Positions 7,094 to 14,734 of a stretch of 15,220 bases of DNA are shown piece by piece; position 1 is the stretch's first letter; each line of letters starts with the position of its first letter. The translations under genes and the position numbers were made by a program. Origin of the DNA: Ramlibacter sp. (GTDB lineage Bacteria; Pseudomonadota; Gammaproteobacteria; Burkholderiales; Burkholderiaceae_C); NCBI GenBank assembly GCA_021156245.1, contig JAJNBO010000014.1, forward strand, positions 1 to 15,220, read 5' to 3'. The notes under the pieces are model-generated. The model ran no database searches and was not told where the DNA came from. It worked only from the letters and a program-made list of their open reading frames with translations.

Positions 7094-8263
7094 TCACTTG
7101 CAGCCCTGGACCACCGTGCATCGGGCGCGCACCACTTCCGCACCGTTGCGGATCTCGGCGATGTAGAACGGAACCGCCAGCTGGTGGTCAACCCCGTAGT
7201 TCGCCTTGCCGGTCCAGTCGAGCGTGCCGAGGACGCCCGAGTACCCGCGCAGCTTGACCAGTTCTGCACTGACGCGGCTGGTGTCGGTCACCGTGCCTGC
7301 CTTGCGCATGGCCTCGAACAGCATGTTGGTGTAGTCGTAAAAGGCGGGGCTGAACCCGTTGGGCGCTGTCTTGTACTTCGCCATGTACATATCCAGGTAA
7401 GACTTGGTCGCGGGCGAGGACGGATCGAGGACGGCGTGCACCAGCGTGCCCTCCACGGCCTCCTTGCCAGCCACTCCGACGATCTCCGCAGTCGCAGGGC
7501 CACCGGTTCGCACGATGCGGCCTTTGAATCCGAGCTCGCGCGCCTGCTTCGTCATCAGGCCCGCCGTCGACGGCGAGTTGCCATTGAGCTCGATCGTGTC
7601 GATTCCACGCGCCAGCATGCGCGTGAGCAGGGGCACGAAGTCGACGCGGTCGCGCTCGTAGAACTCCTTGACAGACAGCTCGCCGCCCGCCTTCTTGTAT
7701 GCAGCCTCCAGATCACGGGCCAGTACCTGCCCGGTTTCATCGTTGGGACAGAGCGCGCCGGCCTTCTTCACACCGTGGTTCTTCACCAGCCAGGTTACCT
7801 GGTGCTCGGAGAACTCCAGGGTGGTGATCACCGGCCTGAAGCTGTAAGGCTTCTCGTTCGACAGCGCTTTGTTGGTGAAGCCAAGCGTCGCCGTCATGAC
7901 CTGGTTTTTCTCGGTGATGGGTTGCACGGCGAGCAGCGGCGCCGATCCCGTTGGCCCGATCATGAACTTGACCTTGTCCTCGAATACCAGGCGGTTCGCC
8001 ACCGTGACCGCTTCACCGGCCTGGTACTTGTCGTCGTAGGCGACGATCGCGACCTTGTACTTCTTGCCACCAACATCGAGGCCACCCGCGGCGTTGACGC
8101 GGTCCGCGGCGAGTTCGGCCGCATTCTTCATCGCCTGTCCCCACGCGGCGCCCGGCCCGGACAGGGTTACGTGGGCACCGATCTTGAGGGTGTCCTGGGC
8201 CCATGCCGGCAGCGCGGCCGCGGCGATCAGCGTCGTGAGCGTAAGGTGTGCGAAGCGATGCAT
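7094..8263 (-). CDS. Periplasmic substrate-binding protein of the Liv-type transporter
   Basis: This 389-residue exported protein belongs to the type I periplasmic binding family (Peripla_BP_6, LivK-like). A signal peptide is clear: positive start, hydrophobic core TLIAAAALPA and an AWA cleavage site after about residue 22, leaving QDTLKIGAHVTLSG as the mature start. Family features are the first-strand IG..LSGPGA, IVAYDDKYQAGEAV and the later SPAFYDYTNML region. The ATG at 8263 is preferred because AGGAG (8270-8274) lies six bases upstream and a signal peptide follows; a 15-residue upstream extension would spoil both. It is the first gene of the transport block. Ligand unknown: members of this family bind amino acids, aromatic carboxylates, amides and more. 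Confidence 0.92.
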   Translation of the reverse strand: MHRFAHLTLTTLIAAAALPAWAQDTLKIGAHVTLSGPGAAWGQAMKNAAELAADRVNAAGGLDVGGKKYKVAIVAYDDKYQAGEAVTVANRLVFEDKVKFMIGPTGSAPLLAVQPITEKNQVMTATLGFTNKALSNEKPYSFRPVITTLEFSEHQVTWLVKNHGVKKAGALCPNDETGQVLARDLEAAYKKAGGELSVKEFYERDRVDFVPLLTRMLARGIDTIELNGNSPSTAGLMTKQARELGFKGRIVRTGGPATAEIVGVAGKEAVEGTLVHAVLDPSSPATKSYLDMYMAKYKTAPNGFSPAFYDYTNMLFEAMRKAGTVTDTSRVSAELVKLRGYSGVLGTLDWTGKANYGVDHQLAVPFYIAEIRNGAEVVRARCTVVQGCK

Positions 8264-8380
8264 CGTTGTCTCCTGGATGGTTGGAATGGCGCGGCCCATT
8301 CTTTCCAAGAGAGGCGGTCAAGCCCAATCAACAATGCGGATGCACTTATTGGATCCAGCTATAGCCGCGCCGACGCGACC
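8264..8380 (-). promoter_or_regulatory. Intergenic promoter region ahead of the transporter block
   Basis: A 117-bp gap separates the LysR stop from the binding-protein start and is the largest gap in the minus-strand gene run. It contains TTGACC and TTGATT elements that could serve as a -35 box, but no good -10 partner. It also holds the 8-bp palindrome TGGATCCA (8350-8357) and a candidate LysR-type site at 8340-8354. A separate promoter for the transport genes is likely, but its exact position cannot be given. Confidence 0.5.
8340..8354. promoter_or_regulatory. Candidate LysR-type operator (transporter side)
   Basis: ATGCACTTATTGGAT is an imperfect palindrome (five of seven pairs) that contains a T-N11-A arrangement (8341 to 8353), the loose consensus of LysR-family sites. 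Its 10-base core, read on the minus strand as CAATAAGTGC, is repeated exactly in the divergent region near 13923-13932. Its centre lies about 84 bp upstream of the binding-protein start codon. Confidence 0.35.
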
Positions 8381-9295
8381 TCAGATGAGAACGGAGAATT
8401 CCCGATGGAGGTGGTCGCGGAAGCTGCGCATCGCGCTCGTGGGAACGGTGCGCCTCGCAACGATGCTCCCGTAGGTGCGCACCGCCTGGAAGTCGGCCAG
8501 TTCGATCAGCGTGCGCGTCTCTCGCGCATTCACCTGCGCCATGGACCGGGGTAGCAAGGCCACCCAGGCGCCGGTATCCACCATGCCCATCAGCGTCGGC
8601 AACGTGGAGGCCGTTGATGCCTCCAGGGAAGCGCCGAAGCGGACGAACTCCGCGGCCAACCGCTCCCGGAGGTTCGTGTAGCGGTCCAGGAAGATCAGCC
8701 GGTACGGCAGGACGTGCCGGAGGGTGACGGATTGCTCCTTGGCCAGAGGATGCTTCGTCGGCACCACCAGCACCATGGGCTCCTCCGCCAGGAGCTGGAA
8801 CTGGAGGTTGTCGTAGTCGCCATCGACCGCCGTCACGCCGATGTCCGCGGCACCGTCGCCGATGGCCTTGAGAAGACTTTCGAAAGTCAGGTCCCGTAGC
8901 ACGACCTCGACGTCCGGATACCGCTCTGTGTACGACTGGATGATGGCCGGCAGGAACGTGGCGGCCAGCATCGGCGTGGCCGCGATCACGACGCGGTTGC
9001 GCGCAGCCTCGGATCGATCCCGGAATTGCCGGAGCACACCGTAAAGCCCTGCGAGCGCCTCCTGTGCGGCCGTCCGAAGCAGTTCCCCGTCCCCGGTGGC
9101 CTTGATGCTCCGCGTGGTGCGTTCGATCAGTTTCACGCGCAGGACGTCTTCCAGGCGCTTGATGCGGCTCGACACGGAGGGCTGCGAAATGCAAAGCCGC
9201 TCTGCAGCACGGCTGAAGCTCCCCTCCTCCAGAACGACCAGGAAGGTTTCGAGTTCGGGCAGGTGGAACCGAAGTTGCGGATGTCTGATGCTCAC
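8381..9295 (-). CDS. LysR-family transcriptional regulator
   Basis: This 304-residue DNA-binding regulator has an N-terminal winged helix-turn-helix. The LysR pattern GSFSRAAERLCISQPSVSSR (25-44) and the following LIERTTRSIKAT are diagnostic. The C-terminal effector domain (about 90-300) begins RNRVVIAATPMLAATFLPAII and contains the DIGVTAVDGD pocket strand. The start is GTG, supported by GAGG (9301-9304) five bases upstream. It sits inside the gene run, 34 bp after the MmgE/PrpD gene and 117 bp before the transporter, not divergently as is usual for LysR genes. It is the only regulator visible and probably controls this cluster in response to a pathway intermediate (inference). Confidence 0.92.
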   Translation of the reverse strand: MSIRHPQLRFHLPELETFLVVLEEGSFSRAAERLCISQPSVSSRIKRLEDVLRVKLIERTTRSIKATGDGELLRTAAQEALAGLYGVLRQFRDRSEAARNRVVIAATPMLAATFLPAIIQSYTERYPDVEVVLRDLTFESLLKAIGDGAADIGVTAVDGDYDNLQFQLLAEEPMVLVVPTKHPLAKEQSVTLRHVLPYRLIFLDRYTNLRERLAAEFVRFGASLEASTASTLPTLMGMVDTGAWVALLPRSMAQVNARETRTLIELADFQAVRTYGSIVARRTVPTSAMRSFRDHLHREFSVLI

Positions 9296-9329
9296 GGTGT
9301 CCTCGACAGGGAGGATAGCCGAAAGCGTC

Positions 9330-10730
9330 TCAGCCCTTCAGCAACTCGGCAATCTTGCGAACGGGCGTGTCCCGCTGCGCGGAGAGCAGCGCATCGAGAA
9401 GGCGTCCAACGCGGGAAGCCGGCAACACCACACCTGCCGTGCCCTGGAACTTTGCGATGATGTCGTCGCGGGAAAGGGCGCGCTCGCCGCTGCCCAGGTT
9501 CACGGGGATACGCCGTGTGTACGTCGTGCCGGAACGCAGCTGGACCGTCACCGCACCGGAGAAGTGTTTCGGGAATGCGGTGTTCTCCTCGAGGACGCAC
9601 GTGATGCGTGGCGTCAGGGCGAGCGTTCGGGGATCGGAAAGACTGTCTGCATCCAGTTCTGCCAGGCCGAAGCGTCCCCGCAACAGGCAAGTGGCGACGA
9701 CGTACTGCGCGCTGAACTTTCCTTCGTAGTCAGAGCGCGGCACGGCCTTGGCCGCTGCCGGTTCCGCCACGATGGGCAATGTGGCCGCCGGCAACTCGCA
9801 GGTGACCCTTTCGATATCGGGCGTCTGCCCCAGTTCCGCGTGCAACTGCAACGCCGCTTCGGCGGCCCCATGGATGAAGTGGCAGACCGGGTACGGCTTG
9901 ATGGCCGTGTCCAGCATGGCGTACCGCTCCCCCAGTCCGGCGGTGATCGATTCGAAGTCGACGTCGGCGAGATGCTGCTGCACGTGCGTTTCGAAGAAGC
10001 CGAAACGTCCTTCGTACGCCCGCTGCGGCGCAAGGAACCCATGCCGCATCAGTTGCGCTGCGGTGATTCCGGACATCGCTCCCCACCCCGGATGCAGGCG
10101 CTTGGTCCAGGCCCCGTTTTCGAGGAACACCTGCACGCCGGCCGACGTGCTGGCCGCAATACCCTGCGCGCCGACGATCTGTTCGGGGGACAGGCCGAAC
10201 AATCTGCCGGCCACCACGGCTGAACTGAAATGGGACAGCAGGCCGGTCGCATGGAAACCCGCATGATGGAAGCCCCCGGAAACGGATTGGCCGAGTCGGA
10301 TGCACGTTTCCATGCCGGCGACGTAAGCAGCTATCAGCTCCCCCCAGGTGGCGTTCTGGGTCTCCGCCACGGCGAGTGCCGCCGGGAAGCTGGCAACCGT
10401 GGGATGCACGATGCTCGCAGGGTGCGTATCGTCGAAGTCCAGGCCGTGCAGCAGATAAGCGTTCGCCAGCGCGGCATCCCGGGGAGAGAGTCGCAGCTTG
10501 CTGCCGATCACTGTCGCCTCACCGCCGCCACCGATGGCGGAGATGCCGTTGAGGGCCGGCGCGGCGTACGGGAAATGATGCGACGCGAAAGCCAATCCAA
10601 TGCCGTCGACGATGTGATGGACGGACTTGGTCCAGACTGCCTGTGGAATGTCGGCGGTCCGCAGTTCAACGGCAAATCGGGCCAGTCGGCCGGCAATATG
10701 GTCGTCGAGGCCAAAGTTGGATGCTGCCAT
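9330..10730 (-). CDS. MmgE/PrpD family protein
   Basis: This 466-residue protein belongs to the MmgE/PrpD fold family, whose characterised members include 2-methylcitrate dehydratase PrpD, cis-aconitate decarboxylase and iminodisuccinate epimerase. Supporting motifs are HGLDFDDTH (95-103), the HPGWGAMSG segment (213-221) and KPYPVCHFIHGAAEAAL (278-294), all in family order. Length is normal. The start ATG has only a distant AGGA upstream. It follows the DUF4387 gene by 30 bp. Expected chemistry is dehydration, decarboxylation or epimerisation of a polycarboxylate. No prpB or prpC is near, so a methylcitrate-cycle role is unlikely and no gene symbol is given. Confidence 0.9.
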   Translation of the reverse strand: MAASNFGLDDHIAGRLARFAVELRTADIPQAVWTKSVHHIVDGIGLAFASHHFPYAAPALNGISAIGGGGEATVIGSKLRLSPRDAALANAYLLHGLDFDDTHPASIVHPTVASFPAALAVAETQNATWGELIAAYVAGMETCIRLGQSVSGGFHHAGFHATGLLSHFSSAVVAGRLFGLSPEQIVGAQGIAASTSAGVQVFLENGAWTKRLHPGWGAMSGITAAQLMRHGFLAPQRAYEGRFGFFETHVQQHLADVDFESITAGLGERYAMLDTAIKPYPVCHFIHGAAEAALQLHAELGQTPDIERVTCELPAATLPIVAEPAAAKAVPRSDYEGKFSAQYVVATCLLRGRFGLAELDADSLSDPRTLALTPRITCVLEENTAFPKHFSGAVTVQLRSGTTYTRRIPVNLGSGERALSRDDIIAKFQGTAGVVLPASRVGRLLDALLSAQRDTPVRKIAELLKG

Positions 10731-10760
10731 GCGAAAAGTGTCCTGGGCGATGATGAAGGC

Positions 10761-11072
10761 TCAGATCGGAACTTCGATGTCGAGCAGCGGTGCATGCTGC
10801 TGCGCGCCGTAGATGTCGGTGTCCCCGACGGCCCCGGATGGAATGCGCCGCGGAATGGTCGCCTTCCAGGCCAGCGCCGGAGGATATTCGGTGAACTGGA
10901 CGTCGGCCTCCGGCACACCATACAGCTCGGCGATCAAGGCGGGCCGGATCACGCTGGTCGCTCGTACACGCTCGAACAGCGCGGGATCGTCGAACATGAT
11001 GTCCAGCGTGATGTGGAACGGCCCGGCGTTCTTGCTCTTGCAGGCCTTCGCAATGTCCTTCAGGCGCGTCAT
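10761..11072 (-). CDS. DUF4387 family protein, partner of the AtuA-like protein
   Basis: This small 103-residue protein matches the DUF4387 type as I recognise it: LKDIAKACKSKNAGPFHITLDIMF at the N-terminus and an acidic, proline-containing C-terminal half ending in DIYGAQQHAPLLDIEVPI. It has no signal peptide or membrane segment. Its ATG overlaps the stop of the AtuA-family gene in ATGA, so the two are translationally coupled, and this pairing recurs in other genomes. No biochemical activity is established for DUF4387. A subunit or accessory role for the AtuA-like protein is an inference from the pairing. Confidence 0.85.
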   Translation of the reverse strand: MTRLKDIAKACKSKNAGPFHITLDIMFDDPALFERVRATSVIRPALIAELYGVPEADVQFTEYPPALAWKATIPRRIPSGAVGDTDIYGAQQHAPLLDIEVPI

Positions 11073-12454
11073 GCGGTCGCTCCGACTTGTTCGTATTCGA
11101 TGGGAAACATCCCCAGGGGATCGTCGGTCTCCAGCACGTGCTGCAACATGAATTCGTAGATCGGTCCCCGCTCGATGTCCGACGGCGAAAACGGAAATGC
11201 CATGTTGCCCTCACGGCACATCCGACCGGGGAAATCGGAGTGCAACAGGGTCACGCGCGCCAGGGACAGGGCGGCATTGGCAATCTCCTGTGACTTTCCG
11301 ACGACTTCCGCGATGATGAACAGCTCCAGCGGGTCCCCGTCCTTGCGCGGTTCCCAGCTGCCCATCACGCCATTGCGCCCATAGACCCGGAGCACGAGCT
11401 GGTAGTCCTCGACAGAGATGCCGAGCGCGCGAACCTTGGTGGCGGTGGACTCCCGGACAAAAGTGAGGAAGCTGTCGATCTGGCCGATCAGTCCCGGGTC
11501 TCGGGTGGCCGCGAAGGTCACGGCGCTGTAACCGACCCGCCTGGCGCCCTCCAGCTTGATGGTGTACGGCATCGGCTTCCACCGCATGCCCGTGACACGG
11601 ACCACCCTGTCGTCGACGGCCTGGATGCGGCAGTCCTGGCTGTCGACCACTCCGCCCGGTTCGTAGCGGATGACGGGACTGGCATTCTCATGCAACGCCT
11701 GCACGGCCACGCTCATCGGGGTACAGCGGAGCTCGGGATTCAGCGGCTGCGCCTGTACGTAATCTTCGCCCACTTCGACCAGCAGGCAGTCGTGCTTCTT
11801 GGGAATGGCCGCATTGCAGGCGCATTCGAGGATCTTCCCCGCGTACCAGGCAGGCGCGGCCGGCAAGCCATGATGCATCGCCAAGGCAACCCACGGCGCC
11901 GGGTCGGTGCCGCGCCCCCCGAGGATGACCTGCGCCCCGGCGGCGAGTGCCTCCCGGTAGGGTTCAGGCCCCATCATGCCAACGATCCGCTCCGCGCCGT
12001 CGATGTCCTCCGGACGCAGCTCGGGCGCATTTCCCAGCGGGCGGATCCGCCCGGCCGCCAGTTGACGCTGCAGCTCGCCCTTGTCCTGCTCGGAGTGGAT
12101 CAGCGCCATCTTGAACGAGAGCTTGTGCTCGCGCGCCACCTCCCGGATGATGTCGGCGCACACCTGCAAGTGCGGCTCCCCTCCGGCGCCGCCGCAAGTA
12201 CCCACCATCATGGGGATGCCCCTGCGAATGGCGCCTTGCAGGAGCAGCGACAAGTCGCGCTTCATTGCCAGCCGCGAGTTGAGCGTCTTGCCGGAGCCCA
12301 GGTAGTGCGGGCCCGGATCCGAGCTGCCGCCATCCACCCCGATCATGTGCGGGTCGTGTTCCAGGGCGGCTTTCAGGGATGCCTCGGGAAAGCCGTAACC
12401 CAGGATCCCACTGGCGGACATCATCCGTACGGCATTGGAACTCGAACGGCTCAT
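11069..12454 (-). CDS. Acyclic terpene utilisation AtuA family protein (DUF1446)
   Basis: This 461-residue protein is of the AtuA/DUF1446 family, named after an acyclic-terpene utilisation gene of Pseudomonas whose reaction remains undefined. Conserved segments are MIGVDGGSSDPGPHYLGSG (37-55), MVGTCGGAGGEPHL (83-96), the GGRGTDPAPW loop (178-187) and YEPGGVVDSQDC (263-274). The start ATG overlaps the monooxygenase stop (ATGA), with GGAG nearby. A longer in-frame reading back to 12799 lies inside the monooxygenase and was rejected. The family label does not imply terpenes as substrate here, since no other atu genes (CoA carboxylase, citronellyl-CoA dehydrogenase) are present. Likely an enzyme acting on a hydroxy- or oxo-acid intermediate, but unproven. 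Confidence 0.9.
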   Translation of the reverse strand: MSRSSSNAVRMMSASGILGYGFPEASLKAALEHDPHMIGVDGGSSDPGPHYLGSGKTLNSRLAMKRDLSLLLQGAIRRGIPMMVGTCGGAGGEPHLQVCADIIREVAREHKLSFKMALIHSEQDKGELQRQLAAGRIRPLGNAPELRPEDIDGAERIVGMMGPEPYREALAAGAQVILGGRGTDPAPWVALAMHHGLPAAPAWYAGKILECACNAAIPKKHDCLLVEVGEDYVQAQPLNPELRCTPMSVAVQALHENASPVIRYEPGGVVDSQDCRIQAVDDRVVRVTGMRWKPMPYTIKLEGARRVGYSAVTFAATRDPGLIGQIDSFLTFVRESTATKVRALGISVEDYQLVLRVYGRNGVMGSWEPRKDGDPLELFIIAEVVGKSQEIANAALSLARVTLLHSDFPGRMCREGNMAFPFSPSDIERGPIYEFMLQHVLETDDPLGMFPIEYEQVGATA

Positions 12455-13815
12455 TTCCCGCTCCGCTTCCAGTCTCCCGCGTTCGGGCGCGGCAGGCCGA
12501 GGTTCTCGCGCAGGGTGCTTCCGGCGTACTGCTTGCGCAGCAGGCCGCGCTTTTGCAGGTGCGGAACGACCAGCCTCACGATGTCTTCGTAAGTGCCCGG
12601 GACCGTCGTGCCGGACAGTACGAACCCGTCGCATGCGGTGTTGAACCACTCCTCCATCTGGTCGGCGACCTGCTCCCCCGTGCCCACGAAACACGGCCCG
12701 TCCTGCAGCGTGCCTCGCCCCGACGATTCGACGAAATCCCGCACCGAAGGATTCTTCTTGCCGCTGATCTGGATGACCTTGTCGCGCAGGCTCTGCCACG
12801 ACATGGCGGCGAGCTCCGCGTCCGTGAAAGGCTGTTCGTACGGGCGGCCGGAAAAGTCGATGTTGAGTGTCTCGCCCATCATGGTGAGTCCGTCCACTGG
12901 CCGCGACATGCTTGCGATCAGGTCCCGCTTCTCGCGCGCGAGGCTCTCCGTTTCTGCGACGATGACCTTCAGTTCCGGTGCGATCCGGACGCTCGCCGGA
13001 TCCCGGCCAGCGGAGGCGATGCCGTCTTTCAGGCCCCGGTATTGCTTCTTGCCGTTCTCAAGCGTGGGGTACTTGGCGAAGACCAGTTCTGCCCAGCGTG
13101 AGGCGAATGCCAGACCACGGCCGCTCTGCCCTGCCTGCAGGATCACGGGATGACCCTGGGGCGAACGCGGCACCGGCAGCGGCCCCCGTGACTTGAAATA
13201 CTTGCCCACATGGTCGAGCCGGCGAACCTTGTCCGGATCGGCAAACACCCCTTCGGCCTTGTCCGCGATGATCGCGTCGTCTGCCCATGTGTCCCAGTGG
13301 CCCATGACGACCTCCAGGAACTCGTCCGCGCGGTCATAGCGCAAGTCGTGCTCCAGGTGGTCCTCGTGACCGAAGTTCGCCGCTTCCGAGTCGTTCATGG
13401 AAGTCACGACGTTCCAGGCCACCCGCCCCTTGGTCATGAGATCCAGTGTGGCGAACAGCCGCGCGACATGGAAGGGCTCGTAGTAAGTGGTCGAGTAGGT
13501 GGCGCCCAGCCCCAGGCGCGAAGTCACCATCGCCATGGCCATCAGGACGGAAGTCGGCTCCAGCTTGAACGCCCGGACGCCGTGCTTGACGGTGTCGCGG
13601 TGGTTGCCGCCGTAGATGTCAGGAATGGCCAGACGGTCGTCGAAGAACGCCATGTCGAAGCACCCATCCTCCAGCGTACGGGCCACGCGCTGGTAGTACT
13701 CGGGGGTGAGGTAGTCCGTCATGCTGGCGGGGTGGCGCCACGAGCCCGCGTAGTTCGTGCAGTTCTGGGCCTGCATGAACGCGATGAGTGTCATCTGGCG
13801 GGACGGTTTCTGCAT
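12451..13815 (-). CDS. FMN-dependent NtaA/SnaA/DszA-family monooxygenase
   Basis: This 454-residue protein is the oxygenase component of a two-component flavin monooxygenase with a bacterial-luciferase-like TIM barrel. It uses FMNH2 from a separate reductase and oxygen. Family signatures are FKLEPTSVLMAMAMVTSRLG (83-102), RVAWNVVTSMNDSEAANFG (131-149) and GPLPVPRSPQGHPVILQAGQ (211-230) with SGRG directly after. Length fits the group. The ATG at 13815 is preferred because AGGAG (13821-13825) is five bases upstream; an upstream extension to 13890 lacks this. The flavin reductase needed for activity is encoded divergently about 0.9 kb away. Known relatives oxidise nitrilotriacetate, EDTA, dibenzothiophene sulfone or pristinamycin IIB, so substrate range is wide and the substrate here is unknown. 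Confidence 0.92.
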   Translation of the reverse strand: MQKPSRQMTLIAFMQAQNCTNYAGSWRHPASMTDYLTPEYYQRVARTLEDGCFDMAFFDDRLAIPDIYGGNHRDTVKHGVRAFKLEPTSVLMAMAMVTSRLGLGATYSTTYYEPFHVARLFATLDLMTKGRVAWNVVTSMNDSEAANFGHEDHLEHDLRYDRADEFLEVVMGHWDTWADDAIIADKAEGVFADPDKVRRLDHVGKYFKSRGPLPVPRSPQGHPVILQAGQSGRGLAFASRWAELVFAKYPTLENGKKQYRGLKDGIASAGRDPASVRIAPELKVIVAETESLAREKRDLIASMSRPVDGLTMMGETLNIDFSGRPYEQPFTDAELAAMSWQSLRDKVIQISGKKNPSVRDFVESSGRGTLQDGPCFVGTGEQVADQMEEWFNTACDGFVLSGTTVPGTYEDIVRLVVPHLQKRGLLRKQYAGSTLRENLGLPRPNAGDWKRSGK

Positions 13816-13920
13816 GGGTGCTCCTGTTCGGGTGTCGATGGCCTGGCGGCGAAGTGCCGCAAGTATTCGGGGGGTGGGCAGCCAGGGCAATTTCCCAAGC
13901 GTGATGAGCCCATAGGCCAG

Positions 13921-13933
13921 CGCAATAAGTGCG
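13921..13933. promoter_or_regulatory. Candidate operator at the midpoint of the divergent region
   Basis: CGCAATAAGTGCG is a 13-bp palindrome with a single mismatched pair around the central base. Its core CAATAAGTGC is identical to the core of the site ahead of the transporter gene. It lies about 112 bp from the monooxygenase start and 115 bp from the ribB start, so one bound regulator could serve both directions. Assignment to the local LysR protein is an inference. Confidence 0.35.
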
Positions 13934-14030
13934 GCCCGTCATTCATTGGCGGCGCGCATAGCACCATTCGACGCCGCGATTTGTCGATGAGACGCAACGC
14001 CACCACACTCCGTCCTGTCCCATGCCTCCT

Positions 14031-14034
14031 GGAG
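14031..14034 (+). promoter_or_regulatory. Ribosome binding site supporting a TTG start for ribB
   Basis: GGAG lies seven bases before the TTG at 14042. The nearest ATG (14022) and GTG (14034) are out of frame, and the next in-frame alternative (GTG at codon 22) would remove the N-terminus just before the conserved region. Confidence 0.6.
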
Positions 14035-14041
14035 TGATTCC

Positions 14042-14734
14042 TTGCAGTCCTGCTCCCCTCCAACCCACCGCTCCGACGTCGCGGCCGGCACAGCTTTCGA
14101 CACTGTGGATGAGGCCGTGTCGGCGATTGCGGCCGGTCGCTTCGTCGTGGTCGTCGACGCACAATCCCGCGAAAACGAAGGCGACCTGATCATTGCCGCG
14201 GACGCCGTGACCCCTGAGGCCATCGAATTCATGCGACGGCACACCAGCGGCGTGATCTGCATCTCGTTGCCCGCGGACGCATGCGACCGCTTGAAGCTGC
14301 CCCCCATGGTGGAGCGTGGCGCGGACGGCTTCGGCACCGCCTTCACCGTGAGTGTCGACAAGCGTGATGGGATCACGACCGGAATTTCCGCGTCGGATCG
14401 CGCGGCGACGCTCCGCGCACTGTCCGATCCGGACGCAGTTTGGGATGATTTCGTCCGGCCGGGTCACGTGTTTCCTCTGCGCGCCCGTTCCGGCGGCGTG
14501 CTCGTGCGGCCGGGACATACCGAGGCCGCCGACGACCTGGTCGCGATGGCTGGGCGCCGGCCTGGCGGAGTGCTCTGCGAAATCGTCGGCCCGGACGGCG
14601 AAATGGCCCGCCGTCCGGAACTTCTGCGCTTCGCCCGCATGCACGGGCTAGCCGCCATCAGCATTGAGCAGCTGATCGAGCACCGACTTGCGCACGCCGG
14701 CTCCGCCATTCGGCCCGCGGGGGAATCAGCATGA
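14042..14734 (+). CDS. ribB: 3,4-dihydroxy-2-butanone 4-phosphate synthase
   Basis: This 230-residue enzyme converts ribulose 5-phosphate to 3,4-dihydroxy-2-butanone 4-phosphate plus formate, supplying the four-carbon unit of riboflavin and hence FMN. The active-site acidic motif RENEGD (43-48), TTGISASDR (112-120), [10 protein letters not shown] (139-148) and GHTEA (158-162) are all intact. It is a stand-alone RibB: it ends shortly after the synthase domain and has no GTP cyclohydrolase II (RibA) half. The start is TTG with GGAG upstream. The stop overlaps the flavin reductase start in ATGA. Its position beside a reductase and opposite an FMN-dependent monooxygenase suggests a dedicated copy serving this pathway, in addition to a housekeeping one elsewhere (inference). 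Confidence 0.92.
   Translation: MQSCSPPTHRSDVAAGTAFDTVDEAVSAIAAGRFVVVVDAQSRENEGDLIIAADAVTPEAIEFMRRHTSGVICISLPADACDRLKLPPMVERGADGFGTAFTVSVDKRDGITTGISASDRAATLRALSDPDAVWDDFVRPGHVFPLRARSGGVLVRPGHTEAADDLVAMAGRRPGGVLCEIVGPDGEMARRPELLRFARMHGLAAISIEQLIEHRLAHAGSAIRPAGESA

Larger units (their letters stand above)
13816..14041. promoter_or_regulatory. Divergent promoter region between monooxygenase and ribB genes
   Basis: This 226-bp intergenic region lies between two outward-reading operons. Visible elements are the near-palindrome GGGCAATTTCCC (13885-13896) and CGCAATAAGTGCG (13921-13933) almost exactly at its midpoint. I find no convincing -35/-10 pair on either strand and no FMN riboswitch signature. 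Regulation by a protein bound between the two start sites is the simplest reading. Confidence 0.5.

Noticed and set aside
6929..8554. 541-codon plus-strand open frame opposite the binding protein
   Set aside because: It is the antisense shadow of the binding-protein gene, typical of GC-rich DNA, and resembles no family.
12455..12799. N-terminal extension of the AtuA-like protein
   Set aside because: It lies within the monooxygenase gene on the same strand in another frame and is not family-like; the ATG at 12454 forms the ATGA overlap.
13816..14041. FMN riboswitch ahead of ribB
   Set aside because: The GGGCAATTTCCC element superficially recalls part of the RFN element, but the conserved RFN blocks (such as GGTGAAATTCCC and the later conserved stems) are absent on both strands.
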